Assembly (NCBI GenBank): GCA_049284695.1
Contig: JBAPYK010000202.1
Coordinates: forward strand, 1 to 24,301
DNA length: 24,301 nucleotides
Reading direction: 5' to 3'
Origin: Rhodoplanes sp049284695
GTDB taxonomy: Bacteria > Pseudomonadota > Alphaproteobacteria > Rhizobiales > Xanthobacteraceae
Shown here piece after piece: positions 1-7,341 of the stretch. The translations under genes and the position numbers were made by a program. The stretch's first letter is position 1. Every line of letters begins with the position of its first letter. The notes under the pieces were generated by a model. That model saw only the letters and a program-made list of their open reading frames with translations, was not told the origin of the DNA and searched no databases.

Positions 1-60
1 GGCGACTGCAAGGCTTGTCACGCGGATGCGGAGCGCGGCATTTTCGATGACGACGAATGA
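1..60 (+). CDS. C-terminal end of a c-type cytochrome (partial)
   Basis: Only the last 19 codons are in the window, ending with TGA at 58-60. They contain one heme c attachment motif, CKACH, followed by an acidic tail ending FDDDE. A CxxCH so close to the C-terminus, followed by ADAERG, resembles the second heme site of small periplasmic diheme cytochromes c (family knowledge, recalled and not searched). The N-terminus, signal peptide and other heme site lie outside the window. It converges on the RND pump gene with 20 bases between the stops, so the two are not co-transcribed. The cytochrome call rests on this one motif; the family is a guess. Confidence 0.6.
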   Translation, partial: GDCKACHADAERGIFDDDE

Positions 61-80
61 ATGCGACTGCCGCCTCGGCG

Positions 81-3000
81 TCACGCCGCCACCACCTGGT
101 CGGCGTCGCGCAAGACGACATAGATCGCCGGGATGACGAGCACCGTCAGCAGCGTCGAAGACGCGAGCCCGAACAGAAGCGAGATCGCGAGCCCTTGGAA
201 GATCGGATCGAGCAGAATGGTGGCGGCGCCGATCATCGCGGCGAGTGCGGTCAGGAGGATCGGCTTGAAGCGCACCGCGCCGGCTTCGAGCAGAATTTCG
301 CGCAGGGTCTTGCCCCGCCCCGCCCCGTGGCGAATGAAATCCACCAACAGGATCGAGTTGCGCACGATGATTCCAGCGAGCGCGATGAAGCCGATCATCG
401 AGGTGGCGGTGAACGGCGCGCCCAGCAGCCAATGGCCGAGCACGATGCCGATCAGCGTGAGCGGAATGGGCGTGAGAATCACCAGCGGCAGGCGGAAGCT
501 GCCGAACTGCGCCACCACCAGCACATAGATGCCGAGGATCGCCGCGCCGAACGCCGCCCCCATGTCGCGGAAAGTGACATAGGTGATTTCCCACTCGCCG
601 TCCCATAACAGCGTCGGCTTTGACTCGTCCTCCGGCTGGCCATGCAGGCGGATCACCGGCTTTCCCAGCGCGCCCCAATCATGGGCATCGATGCGCTTCG
701 CCACGTCGAGCATGCCGTAGATCGGCGCCTCGAACGCGCCAGCGAGCTCGGCCATGACCATGTCGGCGAATCTGCCATCACGGCGGAAAATGACGGGCGA
801 GCCGGCCTCTTTGGTGACGCGCACGACGTCGCCCAACTCGACGACCGTGCGATTGCCCGGCAAAGTATTGGCGGGGATCGGGGTCGAGGCGAGCGTCTCG
901 CTCCAGGCGAGATCGCGCTTGGGCAGGCGCACCGCGATCTCGATCGGATTGCGCCCCTCCCCGCGATGCGAATAGCCGACGGTGACGCCGCCGAGCAGCG
1001 CCTGCAACGTATCGTAAACGTCGCGCTGTTCGACGCCGAAGAACTCCAGCCGGTCCTGATCGATCGAGATACGCAGCCGCGGGCGCGGCTCGCCGATCGA
1101 GTCATCGACGTCGACGATGTAGGGAACGGCGGCGAAGGTCTTCTTTAATTCCGCGGCCACGGTTCTGCGCGTCGCCGAATCCGGGCCATAGACTTCGGCG
1201 AGGAGGGTCGCGAGGACCGGCGGCCCGGGCGGCACTTCGACCACTTTGGCGACCGCGCCGGACGGCAGCGACAGCGCTTTCATGCGCTCCCGCAGGTCGA
1301 GCGCGATCGCGTGGCTCGATCGCTTCCGCTCGCTGCGCGGGGCAAGGTTGATCTGCAACTCACCCAGTTCGGGGGCGGCGCGCAGATAATAGTGGCGCAC
1401 CAATCCGTTGAAGTTGAACGGCGCAGCGGCGCCGGCATAGGTCTGCACCGAGCGGATTTCCGGCAGCCCCCGCGCAATCTCGGCGGCGGCGAACAGCGTG
1501 CGCTCGGTGTCTTCAAGGGTCGCGCCTTCGGGGAGATCGACGACGACGGCGATCTCAGACTTGTTGTCGAACGGCAGAAGCTTGACGGTGACGCTCCGCG
1601 TCACGAACAGAACGCAGACGGCGAGCGTCGCGAGCCCCACGCCGATCAGGAATATCCAGGCCGAGCGCCGCGTGCGGATGATCGGCGCGGCAAAGCGGCG
1701 ATAGAGCCGTCCGAGCGCGCCTTCGCCGTGGTGGCTGCCAGCGCCGCCCGCGCCTTCGCGCGGCGCAAGCTTCAACATCAGCCAGGGCGCGACCACGACC
1801 GCGACAAAGAAGGAGAACAGCATCGCCGCCGACGCATTCGCGGGGATCGGGGCCATATAGGGTCCCATCAAACCCGACACGAACAGCATCGGCAGCAGCG
1901 CGGCGACCACCGTCAGCGTGGCGACGATGGTCGGGTTGCCGACCTCGGCGACCGCTTCGATCGCCGCCTGCATGCGGCTGCGGCCGTCGTTCATCGCCCA
2001 GTGGCGGGCGATGTTTTCCACGATGACGATAGCGTCGTCGACGAGAATGCCGATGGCGAAGATGAGCGCGAACAGGCTGACGCGGTTGATGGTGTAGCCC
2101 ATCAGATTGGCGGCGAAGAGAGTCAGCAGGATCGTCGTGGGGATCACGATCAGCGTGACCACGGCCTCGCGCCAGCCGATCGCGAAGGCGATCAGCACCA
2201 CGATTGAAATCGTCGCAAGACCGAGGTGGAAGAGCAGCTCGTTCGCCTTCTCGTTTGCGGTCTCGCCGTAGTCGCGGGTAATGGTGACGTCCACGTCCTC
2301 GGGGATGAGCCGGCCCTTCACGCTCTCCAGCCGGGCGAGCAAGTCTTCGGCGACGACCACCGCGTTGGCGCCGGCGCGTTTTGCCAGCGCAACGCTCACC
2401 GCCGGCGTGCGCCGCCAAGCGCCGTTTGCGCCCGCCGCCTCGTTCCACACCCGGTGCTCCTGCGGGCTCGGTCCGATCACCACGGAAGCGAGATCGCGCA
2501 CATAGACCGGGCGGTTGTCGCGGCTGGTGACGATCAGCATTCCGATGTCAGGCACGCCGGACAGCGTCTGGCCCGCCGCGACCGTGCGCGTCAGCCCCGC
2601 CTCGCGCACCTGGCCGGCGAGAAAGGAACGGTTGGCGTCCTTCACCTTGCCGACGAGCTGCTGCAGCGTGATGCCGTAGAGCGCGAGCTTTTCCGGGTCG
2701 GGCTCGACGCGAATCTGCTGCGGATTGCCGCCGGAAATGTAGGTGAGCCCGACGTTGTCGACCTTCATCAGTTCGGCGCGCAGCTTGTCGGCAAGCTCGT
2801 AGAGATCCTTGTCGGTCCAGCGCGCCGCCGCCTCCGGCTTCGGCGAGAGCGTGAGCACGACGACGGCAACGTCATTGATGCCGCGTCCGACGATCAGCGG
2901 CTCGGGGATGCCGACGGGGATGCGATCGTAGTTGGCGCGGATTTTTTCGTGCACGCGCAGGATCGCGTCCTCCGCCTTGGTGCCGACGAGAAAGCGCGCC

Positions 3001-3290
3001 GTCACCATCACGCGATCGTCCTGCGTCTGGCTGTAGACGTGTTCGACGCCGTCGATGCCCTTGACGATCGCTTCGAGCGGCTTGGTGACGAGTTCGACCG
3101 CGTCCGGCCCTTTGAGCCCATCGGCAACGACGCGGATGTCGACCATCGGCACGCTGATCTGCGGCTCTTCCTCGCGCGGAATGACCAGCAGCGCAATCAG
3201 ACCGACGGCGAGCGCCGCCAGGAGGAACAAGGGGGTCAGCGGCGAACGGATGGTCGCGGCGGTCAGCCGCCCGGACAGACCGAGCTTCAT
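81..3290 (-). CDS. RND efflux transporter, inner-membrane permease (AcrB/HAE-like)
   Basis: A 1069-aa protein, the usual length for an RND pump, expected to work as a trimer driven by the proton gradient and to export substrate through an adaptor and outer-membrane channel. The first transmembrane segment (about residues 15-35) is followed by REEEPQISVPM, then the large porter domain. TM4 carries GILVDDAIVIVEN with Asp418-Asp419, the paired aspartates of proton relay in HAE-type pumps; heavy-metal (HME) pumps usually differ here. A second porter domain and TM8-12 follow. I start at the ATG at 3290, not at an upstream in-frame ATG at 3419, because the latter only adds a Arg/Ala-rich stretch inside the adaptor gene. 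The chosen ATG overlaps the adaptor stop (ATGA, 3287-3290), indicating translational coupling. Substrate is unknown; the regulator suggests a link to reactive sulfur species. No outer-membrane channel gene is in the window. Confidence 0.93.
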   Translation of the reverse strand: MKLGLSGRLTAATIRSPLTPLFLLAALAVGLIALLVIPREEEPQISVPMVDIRVVADGLKGPDAVELVTKPLEAIVKGIDGVEHVYSQTQDDRVMVTARFLVGTKAEDAILRVHEKIRANYDRIPVGIPEPLIVGRGINDVAVVVLTLSPKPEAAARWTDKDLYELADKLRAELMKVDNVGLTYISGGNPQQIRVEPDPEKLALYGITLQQLVGKVKDANRSFLAGQVREAGLTRTVAAGQTLSGVPDIGMLIVTSRDNRPVYVRDLASVVIGPSPQEHRVWNEAAGANGAWRRTPAVSVALAKRAGANAVVVAEDLLARLESVKGRLIPEDVDVTITRDYGETANEKANELLFHLGLATISIVVLIAFAIGWREAVVTLIVIPTTILLTLFAANLMGYTINRVSLFALIFAIGILVDDAIVIVENIARHWAMNDGRSRMQAAIEAVAEVGNPTIVATLTVVAALLPMLFVSGLMGPYMAPIPANASAAMLFSFFVAVVVAPWLMLKLAPREGAGGAGSHHGEGALGRLYRRFAAPIIRTRRSAWIFLIGVGLATLAVCVLFVTRSVTVKLLPFDNKSEIAVVVDLPEGATLEDTERTLFAAAEIARGLPEIRSVQTYAGAAAPFNFNGLVRHYYLRAAPELGELQINLAPRSERKRSSHAIALDLRERMKALSLPSGAVAKVVEVPPGPPVLATLLAEVYGPDSATRRTVAAELKKTFAAVPYIVDVDDSIGEPRPRLRISIDQDRLEFFGVEQRDVYDTLQALLGGVTVGYSHRGEGRNPIEIAVRLPKRDLAWSETLASTPIPANTLPGNRTVVELGDVVRVTKEAGSPVIFRRDGRFADMVMAELAGAFEAPIYGMLDVAKRIDAHDWGALGKPVIRLHGQPEDESKPTLLWDGEWEITYVTFRDMGAAFGAAILGIYVLVVAQFGSFRLPLVILTPIPLTLIGIVLGHWLLGAPFTATSMIGFIALAGIIVRNSILLVDFIRHGAGRGKTLREILLEAGAVRFKPILLTALAAMIGAATILLDPIFQGLAISLLFGLASSTLLTVLVIPAIYVVLRDADQVVAA

Positions 3291-4279
3291 GGCTGCACCA
3301 GCCGGTCGCCCGCCTTGAGCCCGGATAGAATTTCCAGCCCGTCCGGCATGTCCGGCCGCGGATGCGCACGCCCCCGCTGCACCGGAACGTCCACGGCGTC
3401 GCCGTCGCGCAGCACGCACACATAATCGACGCCGAATCGCGTCGTGACGAACCGCGCCGGCACGATTATCGCCATGCGTTCGCCGCCGGAAACCCAGACG
3501 CGGATGCGTTCGCCGACGAAATAATCGCCGAGCCCCTGCACCGTCGCATCGGCGACCACGCGGCCGTCCTCGATTTGCGGGTAGACCAGCCGGATGACGC
3601 CGAATTGCGCGCCCTCCTTGCCCAGTTCCTCGCCGTCCAGCCGTACCGGGTCGCCCGCTTTGAGAAAGCGCGCATGCCGCTCGGGCACGCGCAGCCGCAA
3701 CACGAAATTCTGCTCGGCGACCAGCGCCACCGGCTCGCCCGGAAGCACGACCGTGCCGGGCGTCACCGGCACCTTGAGCACGCGCCCTGAGGTCGGCGCG
3801 AGCACGTCGCCTTCGGCGAGCTGCTGCTCGATCACCGCGCGTTCGGCGGCGCGGGCGCGGCGGGAATTCGTCGCGACGTTGAAAGCCGTGCGCGCTTCAT
3901 CCAGCCGTGTGCGCGGAATGGTGCCGCGCTCGAAAAGGCTTTCCGCGCGGTCGAGATCGGTCTGCGTCTGCGCGAGCTGAGCGTCGAGCGCGGCGATCTG
4001 CGCATCGAGCGATTTCATCTGCAGGATGAGCTTCTCGTCGCCGATCGTCGCAAGCGTCTGGCCGCGTTCGACATGATCGCCATAGGTGACCGCGAGCCGC
4101 GCCACCGTGCCGCCGATCCGCGCACGCGCCGGAACCACATTGGCGCTTTCGACGGTCGCGAATACGGCTTTCTCGTCGCCGACCGTCGTCGGCTTGACCG
4201 TGAAAACGTCGGCGGCCCAGGCAGGCGCGGATATGGCCGCCCACGCCGCGGCAACGATCATCAGCATTGGCCGCGTCAT
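3287..4279 (-). CDS. RND efflux periplasmic adaptor subunit (HlyD/MFP family)
   Basis: A 330-aa membrane-fusion protein that links the RND permease to an outer-membrane channel. It begins with a signal peptide of about 22 residues ending APAWA/AD. A first half-lipoyl segment follows (PARARIGGTVARL), then a coiled-coil hairpin rich in Leu, Ala and Gln (about residues 70-130), the second half-lipoyl segment (VLAPTSGRVLKV) and beta-barrel and membrane-proximal domains. The ATG at 4279 overlaps the regulator stop in ATGA (4276-4279), and its own stop overlaps the permease start. The open frame extends much further upstream, but that part is the regulator gene read in another frame. The domain order and partner gene make the call secure; substrate specificity cannot be read from it. 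Confidence 0.9.
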   Translation of the reverse strand: MTRPMLMIVAAAWAAISAPAWAADVFTVKPTTVGDEKAVFATVESANVVPARARIGGTVARLAVTYGDHVERGQTLATIGDEKLILQMKSLDAQIAALDAQLAQTQTDLDRAESLFERGTIPRTRLDEARTAFNVATNSRRARAAERAVIEQQLAEGDVLAPTSGRVLKVPVTPGTVVLPGEPVALVAEQNFVLRLRVPERHARFLKAGDPVRLDGEELGKEGAQFGVIRLVYPQIEDGRVVADATVQGLGDYFVGERIRVWVSGGERMAIIVPARFVTTRFGVDYVCVLRDGDAVDVPVQRGRAHPRPDMPDGLEILSGLKAGDRLVQP

Positions 4280-4650
4280 GGTCCGCTCCGTGCGCGCGGG
4301 CGGCGTTTGCGGCCCGACGCCTGCTGCGCGGCGATCGCGCATACCGGCGCAGGCCCGCAATAAACGCTGTAGAGAGTGTCGAGAAGCGCGCGTGCAGCGG
4401 CGCTGGCGATCGAGTACCAGATGGTCTGGCCATCCCGCCGCGGTTCGACCAATCCGTCCTTGCGCAGCAACGCAAGATGCCGGGACACCGTTGAATCGCG
4501 CAGTCGGAGCAGGCCGGCTAGCTCGCCCACGGAGCGCTCCCGCTCGAGCAACTGGCAAACGATCATCAGCCGATGCGGGTGCGCCAGCGCCTTCAACAGA
4601 TCGCTCGCCTCGCCCGCGGCCGCCTGCATTTCCTCTGGACTTATATTCAT
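4276..4650 (-). CDS. ArsR/SmtB repressor of the BigR/SqrR (persulfide-sensing) type
   Basis: A 124-aa winged-helix regulator. The DNA-reading segment is SVGELAGLLRLRDSTVSRHL, followed by a wing with RRDGQTIWYS. Cys32 (in LMIVCQLLE) and Cys98 (in LYSVYCGP) are 66 residues apart, the same spacing as Cys42/Cys108 in BigR and Cys41/Cys107 in SqrR, which sense sulfane sulfur by forming a disulfide or tetrasulfide bridge. No ArsR-type metal motif (CxC) is visible in the recognition helix. I infer a persulfide-responsive repressor of its own operon and of the divergent DUF2892 gene. The start at 4650 (MNISPEE) is chosen because alternatives at 4674 (ATG) and 4686 (TTG) would place the palindromic operator inside the coding region; no start has a strong ribosome site. 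A basic tail follows Cys104. The family is certain, the ligand inferred. Confidence 0.88.
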   Translation of the reverse strand: MNISPEEMQAAAGEASDLLKALAHPHRLMIVCQLLERERSVGELAGLLRLRDSTVSRHLALLRKDGLVEPRRDGQTIWYSIASAAARALLDTLYSVYCGPAPVCAIAAQQASGRKRRPRARSGP

Positions 4651-4656
4651 ACTTGC

Positions 4657-4679
4657 GTATATACAATATTTCATATATG
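4657..4679. promoter_or_regulatory. Likely operator: two 8-bp AT-rich palindromes in the divergent promoter
   Basis: GTATATAC (4657-4664) and CATATATG (4672-4679) are each perfect palindromes. They are separated by seven A/T bases, centre to centre 15 bp. They sit in the 86-bp gap between the regulator and the DUF2892 gene, an AT island in GC-rich surroundings. BigR-type repressors bind AT-rich dyads in such positions (family knowledge). Binding is inferred. Confidence 0.55.
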
Positions 4680-4736
4680 TCGTCAATCAGGCGCCGGCCT
4701 GAAATTCCGGCGCGAGTCATCGAACAGGAGACCGCT

Positions 4737-4940
4737 ATGAATATCGATCGCGCCGTGTTGGCCTTCGCCGGAGCCATGGTGCTGCTGAGCGCCGTGCTCG
4801 CCTGGCTGGTCAGCCCCTATTGGCTGCTGCTGACCGCGTTTGTCGGCCTCCATATGATCCAGGCGTCTTTTACCGGCTTCTGCCCGGCCGCAATGATCTT
4901 CAACAAGCTCGGGATGAAGTCGGGCTGCGCCTTCAACTGA
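4737..4940 (+). CDS. DUF2892 (YgaP-like) inner-membrane protein
   Basis: A 67-aa protein with two hydrophobic helices (about residues 7-24 and 28-42) followed by FTGFCPAAMIFNKLGMKSGC. This is the signature of the membrane domain of YgaP and its stand-alone DUF2892 relatives. In E. coli YgaP it is joined to a rhodanese domain, and DUF2892 genes often occur with sulfur-handling genes. Cys49 lies in the GFCP motif and Cys64 near the C-terminus. The ATG at 4737 has AGGAG seven bases upstream (in aacaggagaccgct). It is transcribed away from the BigR-like regulator and shares its control region, which supports a role in the same response. Function is otherwise unknown. Confidence 0.85.
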   Translation: MNIDRAVLAFAGAMVLLSAVLAWLVSPYWLLLTAFVGLHMIQASFTGFCPAAMIFNKLGMKSGCAFN

Positions 4941-4951
4941 TCACAAGGCGC

Positions 4952-4971
4952 CGCGAGGGCTCGCCCTCGCG
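4952..4971. terminator. GC-rich hairpin after the DUF2892 gene
   Basis: A perfect 9-bp inverted repeat, CGCGAGGGC-tc-GCCCTCGCG, begins 12 bases after the DUF2892 stop. No T-tract follows, so it may act as a Rho-dependent or weak terminator, or stabilise the mRNA 3' end. Confidence 0.4.
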
Positions 4972-5094
4972 CTCGGCGGCTCCGTAACTGCTCTCCCCGG
5001 CGCGAGCGGACGGCCCGCGAAAACGCCGACGACATGGCATGTCGGGCGGCCTGATGGGCTCGCGTGCGACTGCAAGCGATAAGGAAGACGAAAC

Positions 5095-5454
5095 ATGCAC
5101 GAGAACTGGTCGGAATTGGTCAATACGCTGCGCCCTCCCCTCAAAGAGCTGCGTGGCGGCGCGCCGGAAGTCATGAAAGCGTTTTCCGCGGTCGCGCAGG
5201 CCGCGCTGGCGCCCAAGGCGTTGGACACCAAAACCAAGGAACTGATCGCAGTCGCGATCTCGGTCGCCATCCGATGTGACGACTGCATCGCATTTCATGT
5301 TCAAGCGGCGATCGACCGCGGCGCGACGCGCGAGGAGATTTTCGAAGCGCTGGCGATGGCGATCTATATGGGCGCCGGCCCGTCAGTCATGTATGCGAGC
5401 CACGCGCTTGCGGCGTTCTCGCAGTTCGAGAAGCAGAAGCCCCTAGCTGAATAG
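5095..5454 (+). CDS. Carboxymuconolactone decarboxylase-family / AhpD-like protein
   Basis: A 119-aa all-helical protein. It carries the AhpD-type redox motif CDDCIAFH (Cys61, Cys64, His68), preceded by TKTKELIAVAISVA and followed by GATREEIFEALAMA, a typical CMD-family framework. Such proteins act as small thiol peroxidases or disulfide reductants; the ring-cleavage decarboxylases of the family lack this CxxC. The start is supported by AAGGAAG about ten bases upstream. It lies 154 bases downstream of the DUF2892 gene on the same strand and may be co-transcribed despite the intervening hairpin. A thiol-redox enzyme next to a persulfide-type regulator fits a reactive sulfur or peroxide response, but this is inference. 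Its last 12 bases overlap the convergent gene at 5443. Confidence 0.85.
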   Translation: MHENWSELVNTLRPPLKELRGGAPEVMKAFSAVAQAALAPKALDTKTKELIAVAISVAIRCDDCIAFHVQAAIDRGATREEIFEALAMAIYMGAGPSVMYASHALAAFSQFEKQKPLAE

Positions 5455-5655
5455 CGATAGGATCACATTGATCTGATCGGCGGCGGCGGCGACCAACGCA
5501 TCATAGCTCGTCTGACCTTGAGCCGCCGCCTTGAGAATGTACTCCGCGAGGCGCGCTTTGACTTCGACAGTCGAATGCTCCAGGGGAACCCGCGTCATGG
5601 CGTCGTCGAGGGCGTTCCTCATGATCTGGATGAGCTCGGGGTCAAACTGCGGCAT
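5443..5655 (-). CDS. Small conserved hypothetical protein (Hyphomicrobiales type)
   Basis: A 70-aa soluble, helical, acidic protein beginning MPQFDPELIQIMRNALDDAM. It contains VKARLAEYILKAAAQGQTS, which resembles a family of short hypothetical proteins frequent in Bradyrhizobium relatives (recalled, not searched). No catalytic motif or membrane segment is visible. I start at the ATG at 5655; the open frame continues upstream to 5769, but that Cys/Arg-rich part does not look coding. The ribosome site is weak (CGGGA). The gene overlaps the end of the AhpD-like gene tail-to-tail by 12 bp. Function unknown. Confidence 0.7.
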   Translation of the reverse strand: MPQFDPELIQIMRNALDDAMTRVPLEHSTVEVKARLAEYILKAAAQGQTSYDALVAAAADQINVILSLFS

Positions 5656-6150
5656 GACGAAGTCCCGACAGATAAGTGAGCTTTCCTGCATTCCCTGCCA
5701 CGCCGCCTGCGAAATACTTTGGTAGCCGATCGACCCATTACAAGAGCGTGTATTGCCGCAGCGCCGCATAGCATTCAGAACGCGACGACATGTAGCCCTT
5801 CGATCTTGTCTTTCGTAAGCCGCTCATCGGGCGTGCCGCGTACCGAAATTCGGCGGACGCGCCTTTATTGCGCTTATTCAGATCGCCGCTTGCGAAGAAA
5901 TTCCATGTCCCCGTCGGGGCATCAAATTTCTTAGTGGCCCTGCCCAAGACCCGCGGTTAGCTATTGACCGACCGCAGCACGACATGACCCAACCCGGCGA
6001 GGAAGCCGAGAGCCGCCCTTAATATTTGCCATATTTTGAGCGACGCTCCGTGTGCGCCAGCGGTGGCCCGCCGTTGGAATTAGCGATTATCGTTCAGTAT
6101 TTTTGTCCTGACACACAACGGATCATTGTCATGGAGGCGACGCCGCGCGC
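5656..6150. other. 495-bp intergenic stretch without a convincing gene
   Basis: It is richer in AT than the flanks and should contain the promoters of the small minus-strand gene and of the LVIVD-repeat gene. Open frames on both strands at about 5719-5947 are short and lack ribosome sites. One minus-strand pair of frames (5775-5947) could be a frameshifted gene remnant; see findings. No hairpin or repeat stands out. Confidence 0.5.
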
Positions 6151-7305
6151 ATGACGACAGCAACGCAAATCAGAAAAATGGCGGCAATCGGCGTCCTCTG
6201 CCTCCTCGGTTTTGCCGAGTTTGCCACTGCCGCGCCGCTCGCGCGCGTATGGGATTTCCCGACCACCTCGGCGCTGCCGCAGTCGCTCGTCGCCGACCGC
6301 AACGGCAAATCCTACCTTTATCTCGCGCAAAAGGATGGCGGTCTCGTCGTGCTCGATTTGGCCCAGGGCGCCGGCGGTCCGAAGGCCGTGGCGCAGCTAC
6401 CGATCCGTGCGTTCGGCGGCTTGCACGCGATGAACCTCGTCCAGGACGGCGACCGCCTGTATGTCGCGCTTGGCGACCTGTTCGCGGCCACAGGATCAAA
6501 GGCCGGGCTCGCGATCATCGACGTCAGTCAGCCGACGCAGCCGCGCGTCATGTCGGTGTGGACCTCGGCGACGACGCTGAGAGGCGGCGCCGTCGTGCTG
6601 GTATCCGGCCGCTATGCCTATCTTGGCGCGATGCGCGCCGGCGTCTTCATTTTCGACGTCTCCAATCCACGCGCCATCGTGCCGGTGGCGTCGATTCTGC
6701 CCGACGTCAACTTCCCGCGGCCCAACCCAAACCGCGTGCAGCATCCGAACGCGCGCGGCCTGGCGATCAAGGGCGACTTGCTGTTCGTCGCCTATGATTC
6801 GGGTGGGATCCGCGTGATCGATGTCGCCGACAAGGCAAAGCCGCGCGAAATCGCGCGTTACATCAACGCAGCGATCAGAAACAAGCAACAGGCCTACAAC
6901 AACATCGTCATCAACGGCCGGCTCGCCTATGCCGCCGTCGATTATTGCGGCCTTGAGATCCTCGACATCGGCAATCCTCAGGCGATCCGGCAGACCGGCT
7001 GGTGGAATCCGTGGCATTGCGAGACGATGAGCAACAACTGGTTCAACAGCCCCGGCCACACCAACCAGCTCGCGCTCGATGCGAACCGGCAGCTCGTCTT
7101 CCTGTCGGCCGGCGATTCCGAACTGCTGGCGGTCGACGTCAAGAATCCGGCGCGTCCGGAACTGGCGAGCCATTTCGGCGCGCCGAAGGATGGACGCGGA
7201 ACCTGGGGGCTCGCGGTCACCGACCGCAACGTCTTCCTTACCTATATCAAGGCGCTTATCCCGTTCCACGGCGGCTGGGCAGGTGTAACAGCGCTCTCGC
7301 GCTAG
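6151..7305 (+). CDS. Exported LVIVD-repeat beta-propeller protein
   Basis: A 384-aa protein with an N-terminal signal peptide (hydrophobic residues about 10-27, probable cleavage after ATA or TAA). Six blade-like LVIVD repeats follow, with cores GGLVVLDLA, AGLAIIDVSQPTQP, AGVFIFDVSNPRA, GGIRVIDVADKAKP, CGLEILDIGNPQ and SELLAVDVKNPARP, at roughly 50-residue spacing. The family is widespread in secreted proteins but has no established enzymatic function, and no catalytic residues are evident; a binding or scaffold role is plausible. Cys266 and Cys290 could form a disulfide in the periplasm. The ATG at 6151 has GGAGG 13 bases upstream, a little far; an internal ATG at 6178 would give an equally good signal peptide. 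It is a single gene, convergent with namZ. Confidence 0.85.
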   Translation: MTTATQIRKMAAIGVLCLLGFAEFATAAPLARVWDFPTTSALPQSLVADRNGKSYLYLAQKDGGLVVLDLAQGAGGPKAVAQLPIRAFGGLHAMNLVQDGDRLYVALGDLFAATGSKAGLAIIDVSQPTQPRVMSVWTSATTLRGGAVVLVSGRYAYLGAMRAGVFIFDVSNPRAIVPVASILPDVNFPRPNPNRVQHPNARGLAIKGDLLFVAYDSGGIRVIDVADKAKPREIARYINAAIRNKQQAYNNIVINGRLAYAAVDYCGLEILDIGNPQAIRQTGWWNPWHCETMSNNWFNSPGHTNQLALDANRQLVFLSAGDSELLAVDVKNPARPELASHFGAPKDGRGTWGLAVTDRNVFLTYIKALIPFHGGWAGVTALSR

Positions 7306-7341
7306 CAGCGCAGCCTGCCGATCGCTTGACCTCATTGCATT

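Noticed and set aside
1311..2207. Long plus-strand frames opposite the RND pump (also 2226-3425)
   Set aside because: They are Arg/Asp/His-rich antisense shadows of a clearly coding minus-strand gene.
3291..3419. N-terminal extension of the RND permease to an upstream ATG
   Set aside because: It lies within the adaptor gene and encodes an Arg/Ala-rich stretch; the ATGA overlap at 3287-3290 marks the true start.
6131..6154. Seven-codon upstream frame (MEATPRA) overlapping the LVIVD gene start as ATGA
   Set aside because: Too short to judge; no attenuator-like content, and it overlaps the GGAGG that serves the main gene.
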